From CAZIKF01 sp964539825 (GTDB lineage Bacteria > Muiribacteriota > UBA6191): a DNA stretch of 64,000 bases. The stretch covers positions 186,001 through 250,000 of the forward strand of contig CAZIKF010000001.1 of NCBI GenBank assembly GCA_964539825.1. The letters run 5' to 3'. The first letter of the stretch is position 1, and each line of letters starts with the position of its first letter. The notes under the pieces are model-generated. The model had not been told where the DNA came from and made no database searches. It worked only from the letters and a program-made list of their open reading frames with translations. Both the position numbers and the translations under genes were made by a program. Shown one piece after another: positions 16,506 through 26,337 of this stretch.

Positions 16506-19500
16506 TCAGGGGTCTTCAAGGATTAGTGGAAGTACGCGATTGACAATTTGAGAATCTGAAGAGGAATAGACCCAGGCTGCTCGAGTCAGTTCAAAGGTGG
16601 AAATCTGGGAAGTGATCACATTATGAATATTACTGGAACCAACCAGTAAAGATCGGTAGCCGGATGGCAAGAAATCCACCAGGAGTTTGGCCTTCGTAGG
16701 TAGATTTTGAGGTGTGGTACTCCCTGAAACACCCAGGCTCAACAAATTCCAGCCTTTCTTGAGAGGATAGGCGAAATCTGGTTGATACACCGAATCCAAA
16801 CCTACTTCAACAGCACCATTTAGTCCAACCCAGAAACCGGAACCATAGCTAAGTACCCCGCTCAGTTCCACTGAAGTTGAACCCGCTGGAGGAGAAATGG
16901 AATCAGGACAATAATGATAAAACCCATCCACCTGATAGGTGTAGGCACAGGAACTCATCGCACTGTTCAAAGCGGAGAAAAACTCTCCTGCCGTCGCTGA
17001 AGAAGCCGGGTACACCGAGATTAGATTCCAACCTGGCAATAGAGAATAAGAGATCTGGGTCTGAATAAAACTGGACTGGTAAGAAAAAGTAAGGGTCTCA
17101 GAATGACTATTTGAATCGGCGCTTAGCAGACCTAGACGAAGGGACACTTCACCACTGTAACCAGGGGGAAGATCATAGAAAGGGAGCCAATTCAGGGTGT
17201 GAGTTGTTTCCACGGCGGTAGAAAGCCCTTGAAAGGCTGAGGAGTTCATAAATGTTTGGTTCCCATCTGTGGAGAATTCCAGGGAAGCCGAACTCACCGC
17301 GGCGGCGTTTTGGGTAGTGAATCGGATTTGTACGACAGACAGATTCTCAGAAAAATCTATTTTGAAAGTGCTGATGGGTGAGACCGCAGCGGGAACCTGC
17401 CCAAAGGAACCCACCGGAAGAATCGAGCTAAGACCGCTGGAGAGGTCAACCGCGCGGATTGTATCCGACGATGCCAATACCAGGTGAGTGGAACTTGAGA
17501 CGCCTGTCAGACTGGTAGAAATTGCGTCGGACAAAAAAGTCTTACCGCCATTGGTTTCCTCTTGCAGGGGGATGAGAATGGGGTGTTCTGAGACTCCTGT
17601 TTCGAGTTTAATCGCTAAGAGCCTCCTGGTGGTGGCATTGAAGTTGGTGAGGGAGTCGGCTGTAATCCTCACCTGGAATGAGGAACCGGTAACTAACCTG
17701 GAGAGAGTCTGTGAATCCGCTGGATCCTTGAACTCGATCAATGAGATGTTGAAATCGGTGGATATCTTCTCACTAAGGGTACTGTTTCGCTCCCCAATTG
17801 AACCTGCATTGGGATCCAATTGCATAAGAGAACAACGATCACAAGGAGAGGAACAGGGATTTTCGGCACCTTGAAAGGTGCAGTTTGTCGTATCAGGTAC
17901 TCGCTCCAAAGAAAATTCATGCAGGTCTGAAAGTTCAAATACAGGACCGCTGGAGCCAGAGGTATTGGCAAACTCAAAGGCTCCATCTGAGAACTTTCCT
18001 CCTTCAAACATATAAAATCGAAAGTTCTCCATACTTCCGGCGGAGAGCGCCTGGTAGTTCACACCTACCGCGGAAAACCTGCGAAATACATTATTGAGGT
18101 AGAGACCACCTGGATTGGAGCTATCCAGTAGAATTCCCCGGGCCACATCCTCAAAAACGCTCTGGTAGATTCGTGGACGACCCCCTCCCTCTCGAATTGT
18201 GCCTGTCGTCTGGGTGGAATAGTTCTCCCCCACCCTCACACCAAAATCACAGAATTCCAGGGTCATATAAGCCAGGATATGTTCCGCGTCATCGCGAATA
18301 CCCAGGCACCCATTTCCTCCAATTCCGCCCCCACGAACCGTTGTATGTATAAAAACCGATGGCTTATCCCTGGGAGTACTTAGAAAGATGGTGCCCCAGT
18401 TGGGAAGGGAATTTGGATCCCTGGGGAGAATGCGTACAGGATTTGATTTCGTTCCCAGTGACATCAACTGACCCTTTACTGTCAAATCCACTTTGGTCGA
18501 AGGAAAAGAGCCTGAAAATCCTGAATCTATCAATACAACGGTACCGGACTCTAAGATCAGCCTGGAGGCGGATTCAATAAACAAATCCTGGGTTATCACG
18601 TAGGGGCTTCCTGCTTCATTCCAGGTTTCTAATCCTTCAATAAGGTAGGCACTGGGAGAAGTTCCCAGAACGTTTGAGACACTGGCAGGAGTTTCCCCGC
18701 CCGACCCGATCGCTCCAAAGGAAAGCGAATACTCAACAGTCCGGTTTGGAGTTGCTGAGTAGGAAAGCTCTATCACTGCGCTGCTCTGGCGATTCGCGCT
18801 AAGTGTTCCCAGCGAGGGAGTGAAGCTAAATAGATTAGTGGCAAGAGAATTCATAACGTCTGAAGAAAATTCCAGGCGTAAAATCCCCGGCAGTGAGGCA
18901 TCCCTGGCAAGAACCTGGAAATTCTGTGAAATGGTCAGGTTCATGGACTCACCGGGAGAGCTGCTAAATGTAATGGAGAGATTGTTGGGATTTTCTGAAT
19001 AGGGCTCCGCTAAATTAGCCCCAAAGGAAACACTGGAGCCGGAATGCCAGGTATCCGCTGAATCTGAGGACCCTTCCGCAACATCAAGTCCCTGTGAAAG
19101 AGAGGTTTCTTCCACGTCGAGAAATTTATGGGAAGAGTTGATTTGCAATTCATTGCCATCCCAGCGATTGGTGTCAGGGTCAAGGCTATAATCTAAAAAC
19201 GCTATGCCTTCATCCACATGGGTGATCAGGATTCCCGTGGAATCACCCGAGCCATCGAGGGGAAGATATTGATCCCAATTGAAGGCTGAATTACTTAGAG
19301 TTTTATTAAATCGATTTTCAATCAGAAAATACTCCGAAGCCTTTGAAGAAGACTCCGCAAAAATCTTAAGAATCCGCCCTCCAAGAGCGTGGTGGAGAAG
19401 AGTGTGAGTGGAGGAGGACACCAGTTCAGGCTCCTCCCATCCCAGAAACACTCTCGACCATCCACAAAATCCAGTCGGAACCGTTCCGTTGTTACCTGGT

Positions 19501-20321
19501 CCTCCGAAGCTCCCTCCCGCCATCACACCCCAATCTCCTATCCCCTGGCTCTGAAAAGAGGTGTCATAGAGATCGGGAAGCCCCAGTTCATGGCCGTATT
19601 CATGAACAATCACACCCACGATGGATTCTATCCGATCAAAAAAGTGCTCGGGCACCATGACAAAGGAAAATACCGATACACCATCCGCGCTTTGATAAGG
19701 ATCGGTCAGAGAAGATCGAAAGGAATTAACCAGGGTGGGAGCACCGTCGCGAACCTCCTGTCCGGTCCCGGCATGCATAATCATGACGGAATCATAGTCA
19801 GCAAAATCAATATGGGGGTCCCATTGTGCGAGGACACTTCGAACACCGGCCTCAATTTGCAGTTGGGTTGTACTCGCGTCCCCGTAAAAGGTGTGAGGAT
19901 TAGGAAATGCAATCCCACTCACCATAGGCACAAAGGTCAGATCGACAAGATGCTTTCCCCTGGATTGATCGCGATAATACCTCTCCACCTCCGAGGCAAC
20001 ACCAGAGTACGCATTATCAGCCGAGCCAAGAGAGAAAGTATCGAATTCAGCGGTGGAACCAGTGAAGTTTGTTCTCAGAACCAGAATATTGTTAATCCTG
20101 GAGCTAACCGCTTGCAGGGATCGATGAGTGACAGAGGCTGAAAAACTCGAGCGAATTCCCCCGGAACCTAACTGTGTCCGCTCAGAACCGGGAACAGGAT
20201 TTTTTACCCGTGGATGAGGAGGCATGGCAAAAAAAGCGCCAACACCACATAGCCACAACAGTATCAATGGGAGAAAGTAAAAAGGTTGAGCTGAGTAGTA
20301 CATTCCTTTAAATAACACCAT
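16506..20321 (-). CDS. Giant exported M6-family metallopeptidase
   Basis: A 1,271-residue protein. A hydrophobic export signal (YFLPLILLWLCGVGAFFA) follows either ATG 20321 or ATG 20303. The zinc motif HEYGHELGLPDLYD near residue 239 is the immune-inhibitor-A (M6) signature. After the peptidase domain come beta-rich regions. These include a polycystin-like or parallel-beta right-handed stretch (about 560-760) with repeated short strands, and at the end two copies of a GWNL...GFWV / GWNLLSL...AAWVY module. The ABC ATPase gene upstream overlaps its first start by 14 bp. It is expected outside the cytoplasm; substrate unknown. Confidence 0.85.
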   Translation of the reverse strand: MVLFKGMYYSAQPFYFLPLILLWLCGVGAFFAMPPHPRVKNPVPGSERTQLGSGGIRSSFSASVTHRSLQAVSSRINNILVLRTNFTGSTAEFDTFSLGSADNAYSGVASEVERYYRDQSRGKHLVDLTFVPMVSGIAFPNPHTFYGDASTTQLQIEAGVRSVLAQWDPHIDFADYDSVMIMHAGTGQEVRDGAPTLVNSFRSSLTDPYQSADGVSVFSFVMVPEHFFDRIESIVGVIVHEYGHELGLPDLYDTSFQSQGIGDWGVMAGGSFGGPGNNGTVPTGFCGWSRVFLGWEEPELVSSSTHTLLHHALGGRILKIFAESSSKASEYFLIENRFNKTLSNSAFNWDQYLPLDGSGDSTGILITHVDEGIAFLDYSLDPDTNRWDGNELQINSSHKFLDVEETSLSQGLDVAEGSSDSADTWHSGSSVSFGANLAEPYSENPNNLSITFSSSPGESMNLTISQNFQVLARDASLPGILRLEFSSDVMNSLATNLFSFTPSLGTLSANRQSSAVIELSYSATPNRTVEYSLSFGAIGSGGETPASVSNVLGTSPSAYLIEGLETWNEAGSPYVITQDLFIESASRLILESGTVVLIDSGFSGSFPSTKVDLTVKGQLMSLGTKSNPVRILPRDPNSLPNWGTIFLSTPRDKPSVFIHTTVRGGGIGGNGCLGIRDDAEHILAYMTLEFCDFGVRVGENYSTQTTGTIREGGGRPRIYQSVFEDVARGILLDSSNPGGLYLNNVFRRFSAVGVNYQALSAGSMENFRFYMFEGGKFSDGAFEFANTSGSSGPVFELSDLHEFSLERVPDTTNCTFQGAENPCSSPCDRCSLMQLDPNAGSIGERNSTLSEKISTDFNISLIEFKDPADSQTLSRLVTGSSFQVRITADSLTNFNATTRRLLAIKLETGVSEHPILIPLQEETNGGKTFLSDAISTSLTGVSSSTHLVLASSDTIRAVDLSSGLSSILPVGSFGQVPAAVSPISTFKIDFSENLSVVQIRFTTQNAAAVSSASLEFSTDGNQTFMNSSAFQGLSTAVETTHTLNWLPFYDLPPGYSGEVSLRLGLLSADSNSHSETLTFSYQSSFIQTQISYSLLPGWNLISVYPASSATAGEFFSALNSAMSSCAYTYQVDGFYHYCPDSISPPAGSTSVELSGVLSYGSGFWVGLNGAVEVGLDSVYQPDFAYPLKKGWNLLSLGVSGSTTPQNLPTKAKLLVDFLPSGYRSLLVGSSNIHNVITSQISTFELTRAAWVYSSSDSQIVNRVLPLILEDP

Positions 20322-21030
20322 CCCCTGCTACTTCACCATGCACCTGCGTTAAATGACCCAATCCCTTTGCATCCCTGTAGCAATGAAATAGGGAACCCTG
20401 ACCCGATGGAGTGAAGAATTGGGGATCATGGGTAGCCATAATACATATCAGAGACCGCTCCTTCACCATTCTTTGAATCAGGTTCCATACTCTCTCACGC
20501 AAATCTATCTGAAAATACACCAGGGGTTCATCCAGGATGAGAATACGTTGTGAATAGAGCAGTGCCCTGCCAAGGGAAATCCTCTGCGCTTCTCCGCGTG
20601 AAATCCGGGTAATATTTTTATCCAGGATTCCATCAATACCCAGTTCTGTAATCACATCCAGAAAAAACTCGTAAGCAGGAGCAGGCTTCGCACAAAGTCT
20701 TTCAAATAACTGAAGATTCTCCCTGCAACTCAGCTCCTTGAGTAACTCTGGGTCCTGGTACTGCACGCTCACATGATCCCCAAAAAAAGTCTCTCTTTGA
20801 TGAGTATCCAGTAAATCAAATTGGTTACCATCCAGGGCCAAATTAAGCCGCTCCAGGGGTCTCATTCCGCAGACAGCCTCAAGGAAGGTTGACTTACCGG
20901 AGCCTGAAACCCCACAGAGAATGGAAATTCCTTCGCGAAAACAAAGATTTTCCAAATTCAAAAAAGGAAGGGACTTGCTTCCCTCGTTTAGTGAAAGTAG
21001 AAGTTTGTGGATGTGTAATTCAGAAGGCAT
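20308..21030 (-). CDS. Orphan LolD/MacB-like ABC ATPase with atypical signature
   Basis: A 240-residue ATP-binding subunit. Walker A is GVSGSGKS (residues 40-47), the Q-loop is VQYQDPELL (Q92), Walker B is ILILDEP (163-169) and the switch histidine lies in MATHDP. The length and Q-loop style fit the LolD/MacB group, which extracts or exports substrates across the inner membrane. Two motifs deviate: the usual LSGGQ/E is ISRGEAQ (143-149), and the D-loop after LDEP reads LVYFQID rather than the usual SNLD-type sequence. No permease gene adjoins it. The next gene, the giant M6 peptidase, overlaps its end. The function could be linked to that protein, or the permease may be elsewhere. Confidence 0.85.
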   Translation of the reverse strand: MPSELHIHKLLLSLNEGSKSLPFLNLENLCFREGISILCGVSGSGKSTFLEAVCGMRPLERLNLALDGNQFDLLDTHQRETFFGDHVSVQYQDPELLKELSCRENLQLFERLCAKPAPAYEFFLDVITELGIDGILDKNITRISRGEAQRISLGRALLYSQRILILDEPLVYFQIDLRERVWNLIQRMVKERSLICIMATHDPQFFTPSGQGSLFHCYRDAKGLGHLTQVHGEVAGDGVI

Positions 21031-21324
21031 TTGTGATCAAAAGCCACAGAAGTCAGAAGCCCGGAGCCAGAATGAAGGCTGGTCACCTTGAACTCATTGC
21101 CAAGAACCCTGTGATTTCATGTTCCATGAGTATCTTTTAGGGGCATCGCTATAGTCAAAGAAAAGATATAAGTCCCAAACCTTTCACCCGAACTCACAGC
21201 GGATGCCTATGACAGTCAAACTCCTGGCTCATGAATCCTGACTCCTCACGGAAAGCATACATTTCCTATTGATATTCGAGACTTCTTGTTAGATCTCAAT
21301 CTAAGAACGCCGATATCCGAGTTG
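21031..21324. other. Divergent intergenic region
   Basis: About 290 bp between the ABC ATPase (minus) and the Ig-repeat protein (plus). It must hold two opposite promoters, but I cannot place convincing -35/-10 pairs. A short CCAG/CTGG inverted repeat lies near 21065-21084. No gene is supported here. Confidence 0.5.
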
Positions 21325-24300
21325 ATGACACGAATTTTGCGCGCTCTATGTCTGGGCCTGGCCCTCCTGGTCCCCTGGACCCCGGCGGTGATCGATGAAA
21401 TCACCCTGGAACTGGTTCCGCCAAACCTCTTAATCACCGGGGGGTTTGTGGATGTTCAGTGGACCGTAAAACAAAGTAACAATCCCCAGCCCTTTGAGTT
21501 GACCTTCTTTCGTGAAGGACCCTGTGGAACCAACCAGAGCCTTCTAACCGGTCTCCCTCCCTCACCAGTGTCTTCGGGACCTCATGTTGTCGCGCTCTGC
21601 GATGGGGACCGGGTGGAAAATAAAATTTTCGTGATAGGAAGAGAGGTCACCAATTCCGTACTTGTTCCCGGCTCCCCTACCCTGGAAATCCTCTCTGATA
21701 CTGTACCCCCGGATCCCCCCAATATTGACGATGCGACCAATGATTTTCCTAAAACCGTTTTCACAGCCACATTTCAAATTACAGGAAATGTGGACAACTC
21801 CAATCCAGCAGGAAATGCAACTGATAAGCCAGAAACCGCCGGCAGTGTGACAGTATTCATCGACGGAGCCGCTGACCCCGTTACTGGGCAGCTAACCCGA
21901 CAGGTCCTGGGTGGCGGTCTCATTCAGCCCACTTCCAGATTCATAGGCACAGTAGATATCACTACTCTCGCGGTGGGACAGACCGCCAAACTAAGAATCG
22001 TAGCTACCGATTCCCTGGGACATGAGAGTGCAATCAAAGATCTTGGTGACGTAACACGTGGACTGGGAGGAGATGTACGTGTCGTGGAAACCGAGATTGT
22101 ACCCGCCAAAGATTCACTCACGGCTCATACCGGAGTTCTAATAAAGGGCCGGGTCCTGGGAACGGTTGCCCCTTTCAAGGTGAAGTTTTTTGTCAATGAG
22201 CAGCTCAACTCGGAAATTGCCGGACTTGCTTCAGGTGACGCCTTCTCCCATAGCCTCAACATGACCTCAGAGGGTCAGCACTGCTTTTCCATCGTTCCCG
22301 AAAATACCAATACTCCCATTTTCAAGGGAACCAGGGTTGATCTTGGCTGTATAAACCTGGACCTGACTCCACCTCCAGCACCACAGATTCTTATTCCCAA
22401 CCCCTCTACCACTCTAATAACAAAAGGCCCGGAGGTGGAAGTTCGCGGACTGACGGAGGCAGACAAAAATCTGGCCAACACACTCAAGCCCAAACTCTTT
22501 CTAACCGGTCCTTCTGGAATCGACTTTTCTCCCCTTTCACCCCTTGAAGTAACTACCTCAGGAAACTTTAGCTTTCGCGCGGATATCCAGAATCTTCCCG
22601 ATGGCCAACATGCCATTGAAATTCGTGCCGTGGATGAAGTGGGAAATACGGATCCCTCCTCTGAAGCCAGGGTATCCTTTATCAAAGACTCAGTATCCCC
22701 CATCGTAGAAGAGGTTCGCGTCAACAACGTGATCGTCCCCCAGCTTAACCCTCCTGTCTTTCTCTCCTCGCAAGCTGTGAGACTTCGCATTCGGCTCAAT
22801 GAGGATTCTGAATCAGCCCCCACTCTTGTTGTCAGGCCATTTCAAGATTCTCAATTTAATGCCGGCCTTTTCCAGGGCAGCGGGAAGGTTTGGGAATATT
22901 CCTTCGCCGTTACATCCGGTCAGGACGGCCCCCTGGGGATCTCGGTTACAGGAGGTGGAGACCGGGCTGGCAATACGATCAATTTCTCCCTCGACGCCAT
23001 CGTCCAGGTGGATACCAGACCCCCGTCGGTAAAGGAAATGATTCCACCGGAAAGATCGGTTCTCTCGAAAACTCCAGAGAAGTTTCGTCTTCTCTTTGAA
23101 GATATTCCCCCATCTCAGGATCAGCCAGTTTCGCTGGTAGATACGACCTCCGCCTCCATCAAGATTTTTGATCCCAATGGAACTGAGCAAGTTCTGAAGC
23201 TAGTAGAATTTGACCCGGTAACGGTGGATGCGATTCCCGTAAGCCCCTTTACAGTTGAAGGGGATTACCGCATCGAGATTATCATTTCGGACAAAGCTGG
23301 AAACCGCTCCTTAAAGGATACTCGCTTATTTACCATGGACTTTTCCAAAATCAGGGAGGATCGGATCACCTGTCTTCCTCTGAACAATGGATTTGCCCGA
23401 TCTGGCGTAGATCCCTTCCTAGGCAGCGAAGATCACTTTGTACAGGTTCAGGTCCAGGATGACCAGTTCGATGTTCAAGCATCCTCTCTAATTTTGCAGA
23501 ACTTCCAGGAGATCCCCCAGGTGCTGCCTGGAGAGAAACGGATCATTGATGCCAATACAATGCGCTACGCCCTGAAAACCGCGCTTCCCTCAGACAGCTC
23601 CAAGGATGGTAAATATGTGATTGAGTCGCAGATCTTTGACTTCCCTGGAAATCATACCGAGGATCATATCTGTGTCTTCACTTATGACAACTGCTCTCCA
23701 TCAGTCCTGAGCGTATTTCCGGAAAATGGAGGAACCGTTGCCAGAAATCTCAGGACGGTCAGCGCTGTCCTCAAAGACTGCCAGCCAAGATTTGATGTAG
23801 AAATCTCAGATATTGATGTATCCAAGAGCAGTATTCGTCTCTTCCAGGTTCAAGAGGGATCCCTCATAGAAGTCAGTTCCAAAATTCGCTTTGAATCTGT
23901 TCCCAATCAGCGAGCTACAAAAATTCTGTTGGAAATCGTAGATTCCCAGGGCATTGCTTCGAGCCTACCAAATGATGGGTCTGCGGATGGCACCTATCGT
24001 GTGGAGGTTGTTGCTCTAGACCGCTCAGGGAATAGCTCTGAGGTTCTCTCCTCCACTTTTGTACTCGATACCCTGGATCCAATTATCGTTGCGGGGAATC
24101 TCCAGGATGATCAGGTCCTTGCCGGTGGAGATTATTTCTTATTTGGAAAATCAAGAGATAACACCGGTGGCAGCGGGCTCGAAAAGTTGGAGATCAAAGT
24201 TGAAGCAGTGGAGGGATTGATTCCCACCACAACCCTGCTTCCCTTAACTCCGGTATTACTAACCAGACCCACGTTGCCCCCTAACGATCCTAGCCCTCCG

Positions 24301-26295
24301 TTTCAAGACTGGACCTTTACCTTACGACTTAATGTCACTCGTAACACCAATGGTCTCATCACCTTGAGGGCCCATGACCGAGCCGGAAACTACAGAGACT
24401 ATTCCTATCGGGTTCGACTGATTGCTAATACTTTCAATGTCCCTGAGAAATCCATACCCGTCAATAACTCATCCACCAGCCGGTTTTTTGTTGATTTCGC
24501 CTGGAGTCCAGTGGATGAAGCCAGGGGATATGAACTGGAAATTATCACTCCCAATCAAAATAGAAAAACCTTTCAGGTTGTCGATCCCCGAACCACGATC
24601 AATCTGGCTGCTCTTGCAGAGGGTGAAGGAATTTATGGATGGAACGTGAGTGCTCTGGATTCCCAGGGGAACCTCGGATTGAAGACCCTCAACACCAACT
24701 TTAGAATTGATCAAACCCCACCTAAGATCACCAGTATTCAGATTCAGGATCCATCCCCGGAATCGCAGGGTAGAATCACCCAGGGCATTACGCGCCTACT
24801 CTTTGTGTTTTCTGAAGAGATGAAAACCAGTAAACTTCCAAGAGTCTTCCTGCGCTCAGTAGAGCCAGGTGTTGTCACCACCATCCCTGCAAGTATTCTC
24901 TCCTTCCAGCATGACCGACTCTTAGCACAGGTTAAATTGGATTCTCCCGGTGAGGAAAGTCCCGATTTACGCGGGTTCGTAAGAGTGGTGTTGGAGGGTG
25001 CGCATGATCCAGCCGGAAACAAGGCTAGCCCCGTTGATAGCGGGCTATCACTCTTTGAAGTTCAGACCGGGCCATTCTTCGATTTAAAGTTCTTCTCCAA
25101 TCCCGTGGATCGTGATGCTCTTACACTGGCGGTGAAGGGGTTTACTGAACCGGGTGGAAACTCACTACAGATTCCCGATATTCCTTCCGTAATCCTCCTC
25201 AATGCCTCGGATGAGCAAATCGCCTTGAATCCGATTAGAGTAACCGATTCCGCTTTTTCTGTTTCCATGCATCTATCCCAGGCCAGAAACAGAGACTTCA
25301 GACTTCAAATCTCGGGAGAGGATCGATTTGGGAATATCGCAACAAGGTTTCTATTTTTTCCGTTAACCCAGATCTTTCCTGAAAAGCGAGCCGTACTCTC
25401 CTCTAGCAGAATTCGCTTAGAAATCCCTTCAAAGTCTGTGGAGCAGAGAGAAGAATTTGTCCTGGCACCCGCCGACACCTTATCTACCCCTCCCCATCCG
25501 GGACTCAGCCTGGTCGAGACTCTCCCATCCGTACCTAATCCTATCAAGTTAAAACGCCAGACCAGCGTCAGGGTTCGTGTAGAACCAAAAGAGTTAGCCA
25601 AAGGGCCCCTTGGCTTGTTTGTTTATACCCCGGAAGGATGGTCTCTCGTAGAGCCTGGAGGGAAGAGTGATGGCGAATTCTTATATGGAAGCTCGCATTG
25701 GATTGGCCCAATGGCTGTTTTCAGAGATCAATCACCTCCAAGAGTTCAGGAGGCTGACTCCAATTCTACAACCAATAGACTGAGCTATATAGTTGAAGAT
25801 GAAGGATCTGGAATTAGCTCCCTTAACTCCTATCTACTAGCTGGATCAAGAAGAATAGCGGGCCATTGGAACGCGGATCAGAAACTTTTGGAATTTAGTA
25901 GATCACAACTCCCTCCAAGAGTGGATTCGGCGCAGTTAATCGTAGAGGATCGACTTGGGAACCGGACCGAATATGCGATTTCTCAACTGGGTTCGGCACC
26001 AGCGCCAAAACTCGAGGCCTGGATTGTTCCAAATCCTGTTCGACAGAGCCTGAATCTTCGAATTCGTACAAATTATTTATGCGAAGTAGCCGAAATGTAT
26101 GTATATGACGCTCGAGGGAATCGAGTATTTAGAGAATCATGGACTCCTTCTTCAATAGAAGAAGAGCGAAATTGGGATCTCATCTCTCAAAGTGGAGCCT
26201 TCATCAGAAATGGTGTGTATTTCCTAAAACTGAGAATGGGTTCCGGTGGGTCTAGATTAATCAAAACCCTCAAGTTCGCGGTTCTTAGTCCATGA
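21325..26295 (+). CDS. Very large exported Ig-repeat surface protein
   Basis: A protein of 1,656 residues from the ATG at 21325, which starts the signal peptide (MTRILRALCLGLALLVPWTPA). An upstream TTG at 21286 would bury the signal. At least eight bacterial Ig-like or fibronectin-like modules repeat the hallmark (D)xxGN (VDEVGNTD, DKAGNRS, DRSGNSS, DRAGNYR, DRFGNIA, DRLGNRT), with linkers such as DTRPPSV and DQTPPKI. The last ~90 residues (VPNPVRQSLNLRIR, VYDARGNRVFRE, NGVYFLKLR) match the FlgD-like Ig / type A C-terminal domain found on many secreted proteins. Role: probably adhesion or outer-surface structure (inference). It is followed after 42 bp by a lipoprotein gene. Confidence 0.8.
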   Translation: MTRILRALCLGLALLVPWTPAVIDEITLELVPPNLLITGGFVDVQWTVKQSNNPQPFELTFFREGPCGTNQSLLTGLPPSPVSSGPHVVALCDGDRVENKIFVIGREVTNSVLVPGSPTLEILSDTVPPDPPNIDDATNDFPKTVFTATFQITGNVDNSNPAGNATDKPETAGSVTVFIDGAADPVTGQLTRQVLGGGLIQPTSRFIGTVDITTLAVGQTAKLRIVATDSLGHESAIKDLGDVTRGLGGDVRVVETEIVPAKDSLTAHTGVLIKGRVLGTVAPFKVKFFVNEQLNSEIAGLASGDAFSHSLNMTSEGQHCFSIVPENTNTPIFKGTRVDLGCINLDLTPPPAPQILIPNPSTTLITKGPEVEVRGLTEADKNLANTLKPKLFLTGPSGIDFSPLSPLEVTTSGNFSFRADIQNLPDGQHAIEIRAVDEVGNTDPSSEARVSFIKDSVSPIVEEVRVNNVIVPQLNPPVFLSSQAVRLRIRLNEDSESAPTLVVRPFQDSQFNAGLFQGSGKVWEYSFAVTSGQDGPLGISVTGGGDRAGNTINFSLDAIVQVDTRPPSVKEMIPPERSVLSKTPEKFRLLFEDIPPSQDQPVSLVDTTSASIKIFDPNGTEQVLKLVEFDPVTVDAIPVSPFTVEGDYRIEIIISDKAGNRSLKDTRLFTMDFSKIREDRITCLPLNNGFARSGVDPFLGSEDHFVQVQVQDDQFDVQASSLILQNFQEIPQVLPGEKRIIDANTMRYALKTALPSDSSKDGKYVIESQIFDFPGNHTEDHICVFTYDNCSPSVLSVFPENGGTVARNLRTVSAVLKDCQPRFDVEISDIDVSKSSIRLFQVQEGSLIEVSSKIRFESVPNQRATKILLEIVDSQGIASSLPNDGSADGTYRVEVVALDRSGNSSEVLSSTFVLDTLDPIIVAGNLQDDQVLAGGDYFLFGKSRDNTGGSGLEKLEIKVEAVEGLIPTTTLLPLTPVLLTRPTLPPNDPSPPFQDWTFTLRLNVTRNTNGLITLRAHDRAGNYRDYSYRVRLIANTFNVPEKSIPVNNSSTSRFFVDFAWSPVDEARGYELEIITPNQNRKTFQVVDPRTTINLAALAEGEGIYGWNVSALDSQGNLGLKTLNTNFRIDQTPPKITSIQIQDPSPESQGRITQGITRLLFVFSEEMKTSKLPRVFLRSVEPGVVTTIPASILSFQHDRLLAQVKLDSPGEESPDLRGFVRVVLEGAHDPAGNKASPVDSGLSLFEVQTGPFFDLKFFSNPVDRDALTLAVKGFTEPGGNSLQIPDIPSVILLNASDEQIALNPIRVTDSAFSVSMHLSQARNRDFRLQISGEDRFGNIATRFLFFPLTQIFPEKRAVLSSSRIRLEIPSKSVEQREEFVLAPADTLSTPPHPGLSLVETLPSVPNPIKLKRQTSVRVRVEPKELAKGPLGLFVYTPEGWSLVEPGGKSDGEFLYGSSHWIGPMAVFRDQSPPRVQEADSNSTTNRLSYIVEDEGSGISSLNSYLLAGSRRIAGHWNADQKLLEFSRSQLPPRVDSAQLIVEDRLGNRTEYAISQLGSAPAPKLEAWIVPNPVRQSLNLRIRTNYLCEVAEMYVYDARGNRVFRESWTPSSIEEERNWDLISQSGAFIRNGVYFLKLRMGSGGSRLIKTLKFAVLSP

Positions 26296-26337
26296 GGCTA
26301 GTGTTTTAGAAAGAATGGAAATTAAGGAGGAGCCCAA

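Noticed and set aside
19389..20141. A 250-residue plus-strand frame inside the M6 peptidase gene
   Set aside because: It is antisense to a confident coding region; the product is basic and low in recognisable structure, typical of a shadow frame.
22275..22823. A 182-residue minus-strand frame inside the Ig-repeat gene
   Set aside because: It is antisense to repeated Ig modules and has no family features or translation signals.
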